Made by a program: the position numbers and the translations under genes. The notes under the pieces were generated by a model. The model had not been told where the DNA came from and ran no database searches. It worked only from the letters and a program-made list of their open reading frames with translations. Shown here piece by piece: positions 1 to 5,301 of a DNA stretch of 5,427 nt (its first letter is position 1; each line of letters begins with the position of its first letter). The stretch covers positions 1 to 5,427 of the forward strand of contig JBGSQB010000085.1 in NCBI GenBank assembly GCA_041738285.1. Direction: 5' to 3'. This DNA is from SZUA-521 sp041738285 (GTDB taxonomy: Bacteria > Pseudomonadota > Gammaproteobacteria > Pseudomonadales > Azotimanducaceae).

Positions 1-1
1 A

Positions 2-289
2 GCGCTGGTCCGTGCCGCGCGCTTCGGTGACGGCTGGCTGCCGATGGGTGGCAAACCGCACGAGCTACGCGCGGCGGTCGATGACTATCGAAAGCTGACG
101 GATTCGTTGGGCCGCGAACCGGGCACTGTCACGGTGATGACAGCGTTCGATCCGACGGATGCGGTAAATGCGCGCGCGCGCATTGAAGCGTATGCAAAGG
201 CTGGCGTGTCGCGACTGGTTTGCGCGATGCGCTATACGGATGTGACTGGGTACGAAGATCGCCTGCGGGCGCTGGCAGCACTGCTGTAA
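2..289 (+). CDS. LLM-class (luciferase-like) flavin-dependent oxidoreductase, C-terminal part
   Basis: Only the last 95 residues are in the window; the frame is open from base 2 and ends at TAA 287-289. The stretch RAARFGDGWLP near the start is the signature found late in the TIM barrel of bacterial luciferase-like monooxygenases that use FMN or F420. It is followed by a helical region with HELRAAVDDYRKL and a final strand-helix with AGVSRLVCAMRY, which matches how these proteins usually end. The family oxidises or reduces varied small substrates in the cytoplasm, and the substrate cannot be told from this fragment. The gene converges on the rhodanese gene with only six bases between the stops, too little for a separate terminator. 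Family assignment is firm. FMN versus F420 use cannot be decided here. Confidence 0.85.
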   Translation, partial: ALVRAARFGDGWLPMGGKPHELRAAVDDYRKLTDSLGREPGTVTVMTAFDPTDAVNARARIEAYAKAGVSRLVCAMRYTDVTGYEDRLRALAALL

Positions 290-295
290 CTGCAG

Positions 296-694
296 TCACT
301 TTCGTTCGACTGTTTCGATCGGTGCGCCCGATTTCTTCCAGAGCGCGAATCCACCCCCGATGTGACTGACCCGTGGCAGACCCATGCGCTGTACGGTCTG
401 GGTGGCGAGCGCCGAACGCCACCCACTCTGGCAGTAGAAGACGAGGCGTTTTCCGGACGAGAACACGTCCTTGTGATACGGGCTGTCGGGGTCGACCCAG
501 AACTCGAGCATGCCGCGCGTTGCGTGGAACGCGCCCGGGATCTTGCCTTCCCGCTCCAGTTCGCGCGGGTCGCGCAGATCGACGAACACGGTATCGGCAT
601 CGTCGAGCAGCGCGCGTGCGGCGGAATGTTCGAGGGTCTCGATCTCGCGCTCGGCCGCCTCGATGAGCGCTTTGTAGCCGACGTTGAGTTTCAT
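296..694 (-). CDS. single-domain rhodanese-like sulfurtransferase
   Basis: A 132-residue protein with one rhodanese domain and no signal peptide or membrane segment, so probably cytoplasmic. After an N-terminal helix (about 8-30) come the strand and turn VFVDLRDPRELEREGKIPGA (36-55, the usual D-x-R-x-x-x-E-x-x-x-G-x-I-P-G-A pattern) and the catalytic loop C88-Q-S-G-W-R-S after the strand LVFY. The closing motif is HIGGGFALWKKSGAPIE (111-127), typical of the family. Cys88 is the expected persulfide-carrying residue, so the enzyme should be catalytically competent. The ATG overlaps the TGA of the MFS gene (ATGA) and has a strong Shine-Dalgarno of its own, so the two are co-transcribed. Single-domain rhodaneses transfer sulfane sulfur from thiosulfate or a protein persulfide; the physiological donor and acceptor are unknown. 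Length is normal for the type. Confidence 0.9.
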   Translation of the reverse strand: MKLNVGYKALIEAAEREIETLEHSAARALLDDADTVFVDLRDPRELEREGKIPGAFHATRGMLEFWVDPDSPYHKDVFSSGKRLVFYCQSGWRSALATQTVQRMGLPRVSHIGGGFALWKKSGAPIETVERK

Positions 695-2010
695 GCGTTA
701 TCTCCTTCTGTACGAACCGGCAGCCCGGCATTGCGTGGCTCTGGCACGTAATAGTTGACCACGGCGCCGCCGACAATCAAGAACGCGATCGACACGACAA
801 ACACCGACTGGTAGCCGAGGGCAGTGGCGAGCAGACCGCCCAATAGCGGGCCGACTGTGCCGGCGGCTTCGGAGGCGGTATTGGCGATCGCAATCCGCGC
901 GGGCAGATCGTCGCGGCTGCCGAACTCGAGAGTGAGATTCGCGCTCGCGTTCTGAAAGCCCTGGATCGCGGCGCCAATGGTCGCGAACACGACCGCCGAC
1001 AGCCACAGACTGTGGTCGACGAACATGAGCAGGATCGTCGCCGCGACCCATAGTGCAATCGACAGCAGAAACGTCAGCCGGAATCCGCGGCGATCACCGA
1101 GCGCACCCCATGCCAGATTCGAAACCGTGGCCGACAGCGTGAACGCCATCGTCAGGACGCCGAGCGTGCTGCCATCGAGGCCGAGGGATTGCCCCGCATA
1201 GAGGATGTAGAACGGCACCGCGAGACGCCCCGTAGTCGCGAGCGCGCGCGCGGATACATAGCGCGTGAACGCGGGGTCCGCGCGCAGCAGCGGTAACACG
1301 TCGCGCAGGCTCTGTCCGAAACCCTGTTTGGCGCGGCGCGTTGGCGGTTCGGGTTCGACCACGGGAATGAGACACAAAAGGCCAATGGTCGTGAGGACGA
1401 ATGCGAGCACGAACGTCCATGAATAGCCGGCAGCCGTAGGATCTGCTCCGAGAAGCCACTTGCCGGCCACCCAGGCGACGGCGGCCGAGATGATTCCCGC
1501 GAGAAAGTTGCGAAGGCCGGTCAGACGTCCGCGCTTGTTGACCGGGATCACCTTCGACATGAGGAAGTTGAAGATCACGCCCTGCATACCGGAAAAGAGA
1601 CCCAGGAGCGCGAGAAACACCATGATCGCGATCAACGCGGCCTGCGCTTCGAACAGGAGTCCGGCCAGTCCGATGCACAGCACCATGGCGCGCATCGCTC
1701 CGCCAGTGACGAATCCCACCGGCAACACCCGCGCCCGATGGCCGATCAGGTTGGCGCCGATCAGTGGCGTGATCATCATGCCGGCGGCCTGCAGCGACAG
1801 CGCGATTCCTACGGCGATGTCAGAACCCCCCGACAACATCAACAGGTAAGCTGGCATGAAGGTCGGTGCGTTGAGCAGCCGGAACCCGGTCTGACCGAGC
1901 ATGCCGTGCACGAGCTGAGCCGCGAAGTTGCGCGACAGATGTCTGCGCACCTCGATCTGGTAGCGCCGTTCCGCGCGGCGGGCGTCGGCATTGGTTTCAG
2001 GGATCGCCAT
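691..2010 (-). CDS. 12-TM major facilitator superfamily (MFS) transporter
   Basis: A 439-residue polytopic protein. A basic, polar N-terminus (1-28) precedes six hydrophobic segments (roughly 30-58, 64-88, 95-120, 123-150, 165-187, 196-218), a charged central loop (219-252) and six more (roughly 255-275, 281-302, 312-331, 336-356, 373-398, 401-423). This is the classical 6+6 MFS layout. The loop after segment 8 carries the motif-A-like GALGDRRGFR (302-311); the equivalent loop in the N-terminal half is degenerate (GANLIGHRARV). Acidic and basic residues within helices are few, and the substrate cannot be inferred. The ATG at 2010 has no Shine-Dalgarno, and its first two bases overlap a frame ending TGATG, which suggests translational coupling. 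The in-frame stop upstream is at 2050-2052 and only a CTG lies between. The gene is followed by the rhodanese gene with an ATGA overlap. Family certain, substrate unknown. Confidence 0.9.
   Translation of the reverse strand: MAIPETNADARRAERRYQIEVRRHLSRNFAAQLVHGMLGQTGFRLLNAPTFMPAYLLMLSGGSDIAVGIALSLQAAGMMITPLIGANLIGHRARVLPVGFVTGGAMRAMVLCIGLAGLLFEAQAALIAIMVFLALLGLFSGMQGVIFNFLMSKVIPVNKRGRLTGLRNFLAGIISAAVAWVAGKWLLGADPTAAGYSWTFVLAFVLTTIGLLCLIPVVEPEPPTRRAKQGFGQSLRDVLPLLRADPAFTRYVSARALATTGRLAVPFYILYAGQSLGLDGSTLGVLTMAFTLSATVSNLAWGALGDRRGFRLTFLLSIALWVAATILLMFVDHSLWLSAVVFATIGAAIQGFQNASANLTLEFGSRDDLPARIAIANTASEAAGTVGPLLGGLLATALGYQSVFVVSIAFLIVGGAVVNYYVPEPRNAGLPVRTEGDNA
701..709 (-). promoter_or_regulatory. 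strong ribosome binding site of the rhodanese gene
   Basis: On the minus strand AGAAGGAGA lies six bases before the ATG at 694. It lies inside the last codons of the MFS gene, so translation can start independently of the upstream gene despite the ATGA overlap. It also fixes the start codon. Confidence 0.75.
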
Positions 2011-2087
2011 CAGTAATTGACGCCCAGGGTCAGCGATGGCGGGGCGCCGTCACCCAGCGGGGCATGTGTCAGCACCTCCGTGCGCAT
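2010..2087 (-). pseudogene. possible C-terminal remnant of an upstream gene (beta-barrel-like tail)
   Basis: A minus-strand frame ends with TGA at 2010-2012, overlapping the MFS start (TGATG). Its last 25 residues after the Met codon at 2087 read RTEVLTHAPLGDG then APPSLTLGVNY. The ending, a short alternating strand closing on an aromatic residue, resembles the last strand of an outer-membrane beta-barrel such as a TonB-dependent receptor; this is inference from pattern only. Upstream of about 2087 the frame runs into AT-rich sequence and stops looking like any protein. The MFS gene has no Shine-Dalgarno of its own, which would fit an ancestral coupled arrangement whose first gene has been deleted. 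It may equally be chance. Confidence 0.22.
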
Positions 2088-2110
2088 TAGTAAGTTAATA
2101 AAAATCATAT
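2030..2110 (-). promoter_or_regulatory. leader of the MFS-rhodanese unit: AT-rich island and a GGAGG-led 11-codon frame
   Basis: Bases 2085-2110 are sharply AT-rich in a GC-rich window and are the best place for a minus-strand promoter. TATGAT (minus strand, 2104-2109) is a -10-like hexamer, but I see no convincing -35. The island contains TTA-N6-TAA (2087-2098), an imperfect palindrome that might be an operator. Downstream, GGAGG (2075-2079) stands nine bases before an ATG (2065) that opens an 11-codon frame MPRWVTAPRHR ending at 2030, twenty bases (2011-2029 plus the start boundary) before the MFS ATG. This could be a leader peptide, or the GGAGG could be incidental. The function is not demonstrated. 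Confidence 0.25.
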
Positions 2111-2184
2111 GGTTACATGCCTTTCGTCCGAGTTGGCATGGAATCTGAACGTTCTTTCGCGAATCAGTTGCGAGACGATCGTGC

Positions 2185-2376
2185 ATGACAGACGCCACGA
2201 TGCCGTATCCGGGTCAGTTCGAAACGCCGCCTGACCCGTTGTTCGTTGCGATCCCCCGGGAAGAGATCATCGCCGCCATGGGTCGGCGGGGCGATGAGCG
2301 TGCCTTGAATGAGGTGTGTCTCGCGGTCGCGATCGTCGCCGAGGCCGTGCAAGCAGCCTGGCACGCCACCCTGTGA
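2185..2376 (+). CDS. small hypothetical protein, 63 aa
   Basis: I do not recognise this protein. It reads as a proline-rich N-terminus (MPYPGQFETPPDP, 6-18), a short strand LFVAIP, then one long amphipathic helix from about residue 25 to 61 (EEIIAAMGRRGDERALNEV and onward) ending WHATL. Nearly all codons end in G or C, which favours real coding over chance. A second Met at residue 6 (base 2200) is an alternative start, and neither has a clear Shine-Dalgarno. It is divergent from the MFS gene. Its TGA lies one base before the left edge of the palindromic element. It has no membrane segment, cysteine pair or known catalytic motif. It could be a free-standing small protein or regulator, or a non-coding stretch with coding-like composition. 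Confidence 0.5.
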   Translation: MTDATMPYPGQFETPPDPLFVAIPREEIIAAMGRRGDERALNEVCLAVAIVAEAVQAAWHATL

Positions 2377-2377
2377 A

Positions 2378-2412
2378 CTAGTGTAGTGCGCCGCAATCAA
2401 TGGCGCTTTCAG
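2378..2412 (+). repeat. left terminal inverted repeat, 35 bp
   Basis: Matches the reverse complement of 2612-2646 at 34 of 35 positions. The one difference (G2405 against T2619) would still be a G-U pair in RNA. The outer nine bases CTAGTGTAG contain TAG in two of the three frames read inward, so a gene entering the element from outside is likely to stop at its edge. Confidence 0.92.
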
Positions 2413-2508
2413 CGCGACCTGGCAGGGCGATGGCAAGGCGCGCGCCGCAGCCCATATCAAGGATATTGGCAAGGTGTGAAACGCAGCCATCGCCCTGCAA
2501 GGTCGTGC
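2412..2508. repeat. internal hairpin arm 1
   Basis: The outer stem pairs 2412-2434 with 2486-2508: 21 Watson-Crick pairs of 23, one G-U (2414/2506) and one G-A mismatch (2421/2499). The apical stem pairs 2450-2458 with 2462-2470 around a 3-base AAG loop with ATATC/GATAT at the tip. The middle part (2435-2449 with 2471-2485) pairs poorly. Confidence 0.8.
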
Positions 2509-2516
2509 CCTACGGG

Positions 2517-2611
2517 AACTCGCCCAAACGCGCTGGACTGCGTTGCGTCCCTTGGCAATATGCTCGATATTCCCTGCGGGACGCGTCTTGTCCGACTCGT
2601 TTGGGCGAGTT
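2517..2611. repeat. internal hairpin arm 2
   Basis: The stem pairs 2517-2551 with 2578-2611: the first 14 bases (AACTCGCCCAAACG) and the last seven (GCGTCCC) are perfectly complementary, with several mismatches and a one-base slip between. The apex is AATAT-GCTCG-ATATT (2557-2571). Its right end abuts the right terminal repeat with no spacer. Confidence 0.8.
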
Positions 2612-2646
2612 CTGAAAGTGCCATTGATTGCGGCGCACTACACTAG
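2612..2646 (-). repeat. right terminal inverted repeat, 35 bp
   Basis: Inverted partner of 2378-2412. Its outer CTAG (2643-2646) contains the TAG stop codon of the crotonase gene (read on the minus strand, 2643-2645), so the element edge and the gene end overlap by one codon. Confidence 0.92.
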
Positions 2647-3416
2647 CGACCCGTCCAACGCGGCGGTCGCTTGTCGGCGAACGCGCGCGGTCCCTCGATG
2701 AAGTCCGCACCGCTCACCATGGCCTTCACGGTCGGATAGTCCGCCTTCATGGCCACCTCGAGATCGGCGTGATCCAGGCCGTGGTAAACGACGTCCTTGC
2801 TGGCGCGAATCGACAGTGGCGCACATTGGAGGATCTCATCGGCCCAGCGTCGCGCGCTCGCCATGAGGTCGGCTTGGGGTACCACTTCATTGACGAAGCC
2901 GAGCTGCCGACCCGCTTCGGCGCCGACCCGGCGTCCGGTGAGAATCATGCCGAGCGCCTGCTTGGTGCCGATTTGGCGGGGCAGGCGGTGCAGACCACCC
3001 GCGAGTGCCGCAAGTCCAACGCGCGGCTCGGGCAAGGCGAACAGTGCGTTATCAGAGGCGATGATCAGATCGCAGGCGAGCGCGATTTCGAAACCGCCGC
3101 CCATTGCCACGCCGTTCACTGCGGCGATGACCGGTTTCGTCAGATCGAAGCGCGAGGTGAGGCCACCGAAGCCGGCGGGCATTGGCACGCGCTTGCCGCC
3201 TTCGGCCTGATAGCGCAGATCGTTGCCGGCGCTGAAAGCGCGTTCGCCGCGGCCGGTGATGATGGCGACCCAAGCATCGTCGTCGGCCGCGAACTGGTCG
3301 AACACAACACCCAGCTCGGCGTTGGCGGGCGGGTGCAGCGCGTTCATTCGGTCCGGGCGTTCGATCGTCACGATGGTGACGTGTCCCTGTTTTTCGACGG
3401 AGCAGAATTCGGTCAT
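2643..3416 (-). CDS. enoyl-CoA hydratase/isomerase (crotonase) family, CaiD-like
   Basis: A 257-residue cytoplasmic enzyme of the crotonase fold, full length for the family. It shows the acyl-CoA-binding strand DRMNAL (22-27), the oxyanion-hole segments FSAGNDL (61-67) and MGGGFE (105-110), and both glutamates used by true hydratases: Glu110 in GGGFE and Glu130 in FALPEPRVGL. Hydratase, isomerase or dehydratase chemistry on a 2-enoyl-CoA is therefore expected. The stretches FGGLTSRFDLTKPVIAAVNG, MILTGRRVGAE and IEGPRAFADKRPPRWTGR closely follow carnitinyl-CoA dehydratase (CaiD) as I know it, but no other carnitine gene is nearby, so the substrate stays open. The ATG at 3416 has GAGGG seven bases upstream. 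It is the last gene of the minus-strand operon, 27 bases after the phosphatase stop. Its C-terminus looks complete even though its TAG lies in the edge of the palindromic element. Confidence 0.93.
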   Translation of the reverse strand: MTEFCSVEKQGHVTIVTIERPDRMNALHPPANAELGVVFDQFAADDDAWVAIITGRGERAFSAGNDLRYQAEGGKRVPMPAGFGGLTSRFDLTKPVIAAVNGVAMGGGFEIALACDLIIASDNALFALPEPRVGLAALAGGLHRLPRQIGTKQALGMILTGRRVGAEAGRQLGFVNEVVPQADLMASARRWADEILQCAPLSIRASKDVVYHGLDHADLEVAMKADYPTVKAMVSGADFIEGPRAFADKRPPRWTGR

Positions 3417-3423
3417 TGGCGTG

Positions 3424-3428
3424 CCCTC
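3424..3428 (-). promoter_or_regulatory. ribosome binding site of the crotonase gene
   Basis: GAGGG on the minus strand, seven bases before the ATG at 3416, in the 27-base gap after the phosphatase stop. It supports this start over the out-of-frame ATG that overlaps it. Confidence 0.6.
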
Positions 3429-3443
3429 ATTGTGGTGGCGTAA

Positions 3444-4055
3444 CTATAAGTGATCGGTGCGGTTGAAAGCGGTGAGCACCGGCTCGGGGTGCAGCAACAT
3501 ATGCGTGATTCCGCAGTTGGACGCGTTGTAGTCGCGCCAACGCCCGGGATCTGCGTGCAGCAGCGCAGCCAATGCAATTGCGGTGGCAGCACCGTGGGTG
3601 ACGACGGCAACGTGGTCATCCGTGCCATGACGGCTGGCGATGCGGTTGAGCGCTGCGACCATGCGACCGGCGACAGCGTTGAGCGAATCGCCGCCCGCGG
3701 CGGCGTAGTCGCGATCGTTGCCGATACGGGTGAAGAAATCGAGATCTTCGTGCAGCACTCGAAACGGTGTGTCTTCGAGCTCGCCGATTCCGTATTCGCG
3801 CAGATCGTCATCGATGATCACATCGCGACCGCCATGCATCGCAATCTGCGCGGCGGTGTGACGGCAACGTTGCAGGGGACTCGAATAGATGGCGGCGAGC
3901 GCTGGAAACTGGCGCGCAAGGTGCTCGCCAGTGCGTTGTGCTTGCCGGCGACCAATCGCGGTGAGCGGACTGTCGGTGGCGCCGTGCCAGCGCCCATCGA
4001 CGTTTGCCCGAATCTGTCCGTGACGAACGATGATCAGGGTCGGCGCGGTCATCAT
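3444..4055 (-). CDS. histidine phosphatase superfamily protein (phosphoglycerate mutase-like)
   Basis: A 203-residue cytoplasmic enzyme with the complete branch-1 catalytic set: RHG at Arg11-His12-Gly13 (phosphorylated histidine), the second arginine in SSPLQR (Arg63), the acid Glu87 in LREYGIGELED, and His154 in VVTHGAA. The closing NASNCGITHMLLHPEPVLTAFN is also usual for the family. Members dephosphorylate small phosphoesters (GpmB-, CobC- and sugar-phosphatase types), and sequence alone does not give the substrate; no cobalamin or glycolysis gene is nearby. The start is the first of two adjacent ATGs (4055). It overlaps the symporter TGA as ATGA and has GAAGG six bases upstream; the second ATG would give 202 residues. 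A longer open frame continues upstream to 4532 but only shadows the symporter gene. Co-translation with the symporter is very likely. Confidence 0.92.
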   Translation of the reverse strand: MMTAPTLIIVRHGQIRANVDGRWHGATDSPLTAIGRRQAQRTGEHLARQFPALAAIYSSPLQRCRHTAAQIAMHGGRDVIIDDDLREYGIGELEDTPFRVLHEDLDFFTRIGNDRDYAAAGGDSLNAVAGRMVAALNRIASRHGTDDHVAVVTHGAATAIALAALLHADPGRWRDYNASNCGITHMLLHPEPVLTAFNRTDHL

Positions 4056-5278
4056 GCGGTGCCTTCGACGGTGGCCGCGCCATCGACGACCAGGCAACCG
4101 ACGAGATCGCCCTCGACATTGACGGCGGTGCGAAAGGTGTCGAGTGGTCGTTCGACGAGCAGCAGAATGCCGATTGCTTCCAGTGGAATGCCCACCGACA
4201 GCATCACCATCTGCATACCGGCCATCGATCCGGAAGGCACACCGGGCGCACCGATCGACGACAACATGGCCATGAGAAAGACGGTCACCATGCCAACTGT
4301 GCCGAGTTCGATGCCGAACAGATGCGCGAGAAAGACAGCTGCGATTCCCTCGAACAGCGCCGTGCCGTCCATGTTCATGGTGGCGCCGAGCGGCAGGACG
4401 AAGCTCGAGGTGCTTGCATCCACGCCGAGCTCGTTTTCGGCGGCGTGCATCGACACCGGCAGCGTTGCCGAACTCGATGACGTTGTGAATGCAACCAGCA
4501 GCGGTCGACTGATGGCTTGGGCCAAGGTCCATGGCCGGATGCCGGTTGCGATCATCGCGATGGCGGGCAGCACGATCAATCCGTGCACCGCGGTGGCGCC
4601 GAACACTACGAGCGCGAATTCGAGCAGCTGAGTCACGAGAGCCGAATCGGCTGTCTTGGTCAGTTCAAAGATGATCGCCAGCACGCCGATCGGCATCAGA
4701 TTCACAATCCAGCCCGTGACCCGATAGACGACGCGGGTGATCTCGTGAATTGCGCGCGGAACCGAACTGCCACTCGGCAGTACGAACAGAGCAGCAATGC
4801 CGAGTAGCAGCGCGTTGGTCACGATCCCGAGGATGTTGAGATCACCAATTGCCTTGATCGGGTTGACGAGCGCCTGGCCGAGGAGCGCTTCTATGAGTCC
4901 GAGCACCGAAGCATCCTGGAGTTCGATGAGCGTTGCCGTCGGCATATTTGCCGATCGCGGCAGTGGCGGCGAATCGGTCCACGGATGGATGAAGGAGACA
5001 ACGAAGAGGCCGATGGCGATGGCGATGCTGGTGGTGAGGAGATAGTAGAGAATCGTGCGTGTGCCGAGCGTGCGGAATCGACGCGCGTCCGCCAGGTGCA
5101 GGATGCCGGACAACAGCGAAATGAAAATGAGCGGCCCGATGACGAGCTTCAACGCGGCGAGGAACACGAACTTCAGGAGGTGCGCAGTGTCGTCCAGCGC
5201 GGGTCCGGGGAACAGCGTGGCGAGCACGACACCCAGCAGCGCGGCGACGAGTACGGCCCAAGTGAGATGGCGGTGCAA
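4052..5278 (-). CDS. dicarboxylate/amino acid:cation symporter (DAACS family, GltP-like)
   Basis: A 408-residue inner-membrane secondary transporter with all landmarks of the glutamate-transporter fold: several N-terminal helices, the re-entrant hairpin 1 motif TTSSSSATLP (265-274), NMDGT in TM7 (302-306), hairpin 2 SSIGAPGVPSG (340-350), and TM8 DTFRTAVNVEGD (380-391). Asp380, Arg383, Thr384, Asn387 and Asp391 correspond to the substrate- and Na+-binding residues of GltPh (394, 397, 398, 401, 405). The retained Asp380/Arg383 pair favours an acidic amino acid such as glutamate or aspartate over DctA-type C4-dicarboxylates. Start: TTG at 5278 (TAG in frame at 5288-5290); only this start leaves a normal short N-terminus before TM1, and AGGCGG upstream is a weak binding site. 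The C-terminus overlaps the phosphatase ATG. Family very secure; substrate inferred. Confidence 0.94.
   Translation of the reverse strand: MHRHLTWAVLVAALLGVVLATLFPGPALDDTAHLLKFVFLAALKLVIGPLIFISLLSGILHLADARRFRTLGTRTILYYLLTTSIAIAIGLFVVSFIHPWTDSPPLPRSANMPTATLIELQDASVLGLIEALLGQALVNPIKAIGDLNILGIVTNALLLGIAALFVLPSGSSVPRAIHEITRVVYRVTGWIVNLMPIGVLAIIFELTKTADSALVTQLLEFALVVFGATAVHGLIVLPAIAMIATGIRPWTLAQAISRPLLVAFTTSSSSATLPVSMHAAENELGVDASTSSFVLPLGATMNMDGTALFEGIAAVFLAHLFGIELGTVGMVTVFLMAMLSSIGAPGVPSGSMAGMQMVMLSVGIPLEAIGILLLVERPLDTFRTAVNVEGDLVGCLVVDGAATVEGTA
4062..4066 (-). promoter_or_regulatory. ribosome binding site of the histidine phosphatase gene
   Basis: GAAGG on the minus strand, six bases before the first ATG (4055) and nine before the second (4052), inside the final codons of the symporter. 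It favours the first ATG. Confidence 0.55.
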
Positions 5279-5301
5279 CCGGGCCGCCTAACCGATCGCA
5301 A

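Larger units (their letters stand above)
2378..2646. mobile_element. 269-bp non-autonomous palindromic element (MITE-like) without transposase
   Basis: The element is bounded by 35-bp inverted repeats (34/35 identical) that begin with CTAGTGTAGTGCGCC on each outer edge. Inside are two further hairpin arms (2412-2508 and 2517-2611), each itself a long inverted repeat. The TIR stem and two arms meet with 0, 8 and 0 unpaired bases, so a single strand would fold into a compact three-way junction. There is no frame inside that looks like a protein. Both edges end in the palindrome CTAG, so a target duplication (CTAG or TA) cannot be told from the repeat itself; IS630- and IS5-type transposases are known to favour such targets. 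I therefore infer mobilisation in trans by an IS absent from this window. It occupies exactly the space between two convergent stops. A structured repeat of REP/BIME type or a structured RNA are alternatives. Confidence 0.75.

Noticed and set aside
270..300. Small inverted motifs (GCAGCACTGCTG, CTGCAG) between the convergent LLM and rhodanese genes as a terminator
   Set aside because: Very short stems, mostly inside coding sequence, and no T-run on either side.
2378..2646. Integron attC site, CRISPR repeat or tRNA-like gene
   Set aside because: There are no attC core sites, no regularly spaced direct repeats, and the folded arms lack tRNA stem lengths and the T-loop sequence.
2386..2710. Open frames inside or crossing the palindromic element (both strands)
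   Set aside because: They arise from the repeats (the same translated ends appear on both strands) and have no protein-like character.
2628..3443. + strand open frame (271 codons) opposite the crotonase
   Set aside because: Antisense shadow of a gene with intact catalytic motifs; no domain of its own.
3444..4532. Longer version of the phosphatase reading frame
   Set aside because: The extra N-terminal part is an out-of-frame reading of the symporter gene. The RHG motif, the ATGA overlap and GAAGG place the start at 4055.
3450..4631. Long + strand open frame (393 codons) opposite the phosphatase and symporter
   Set aside because: It is antisense to two genes with full sets of family motifs. 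Its translation has no recognisable domain, and long antisense frames are common in GC-rich DNA.
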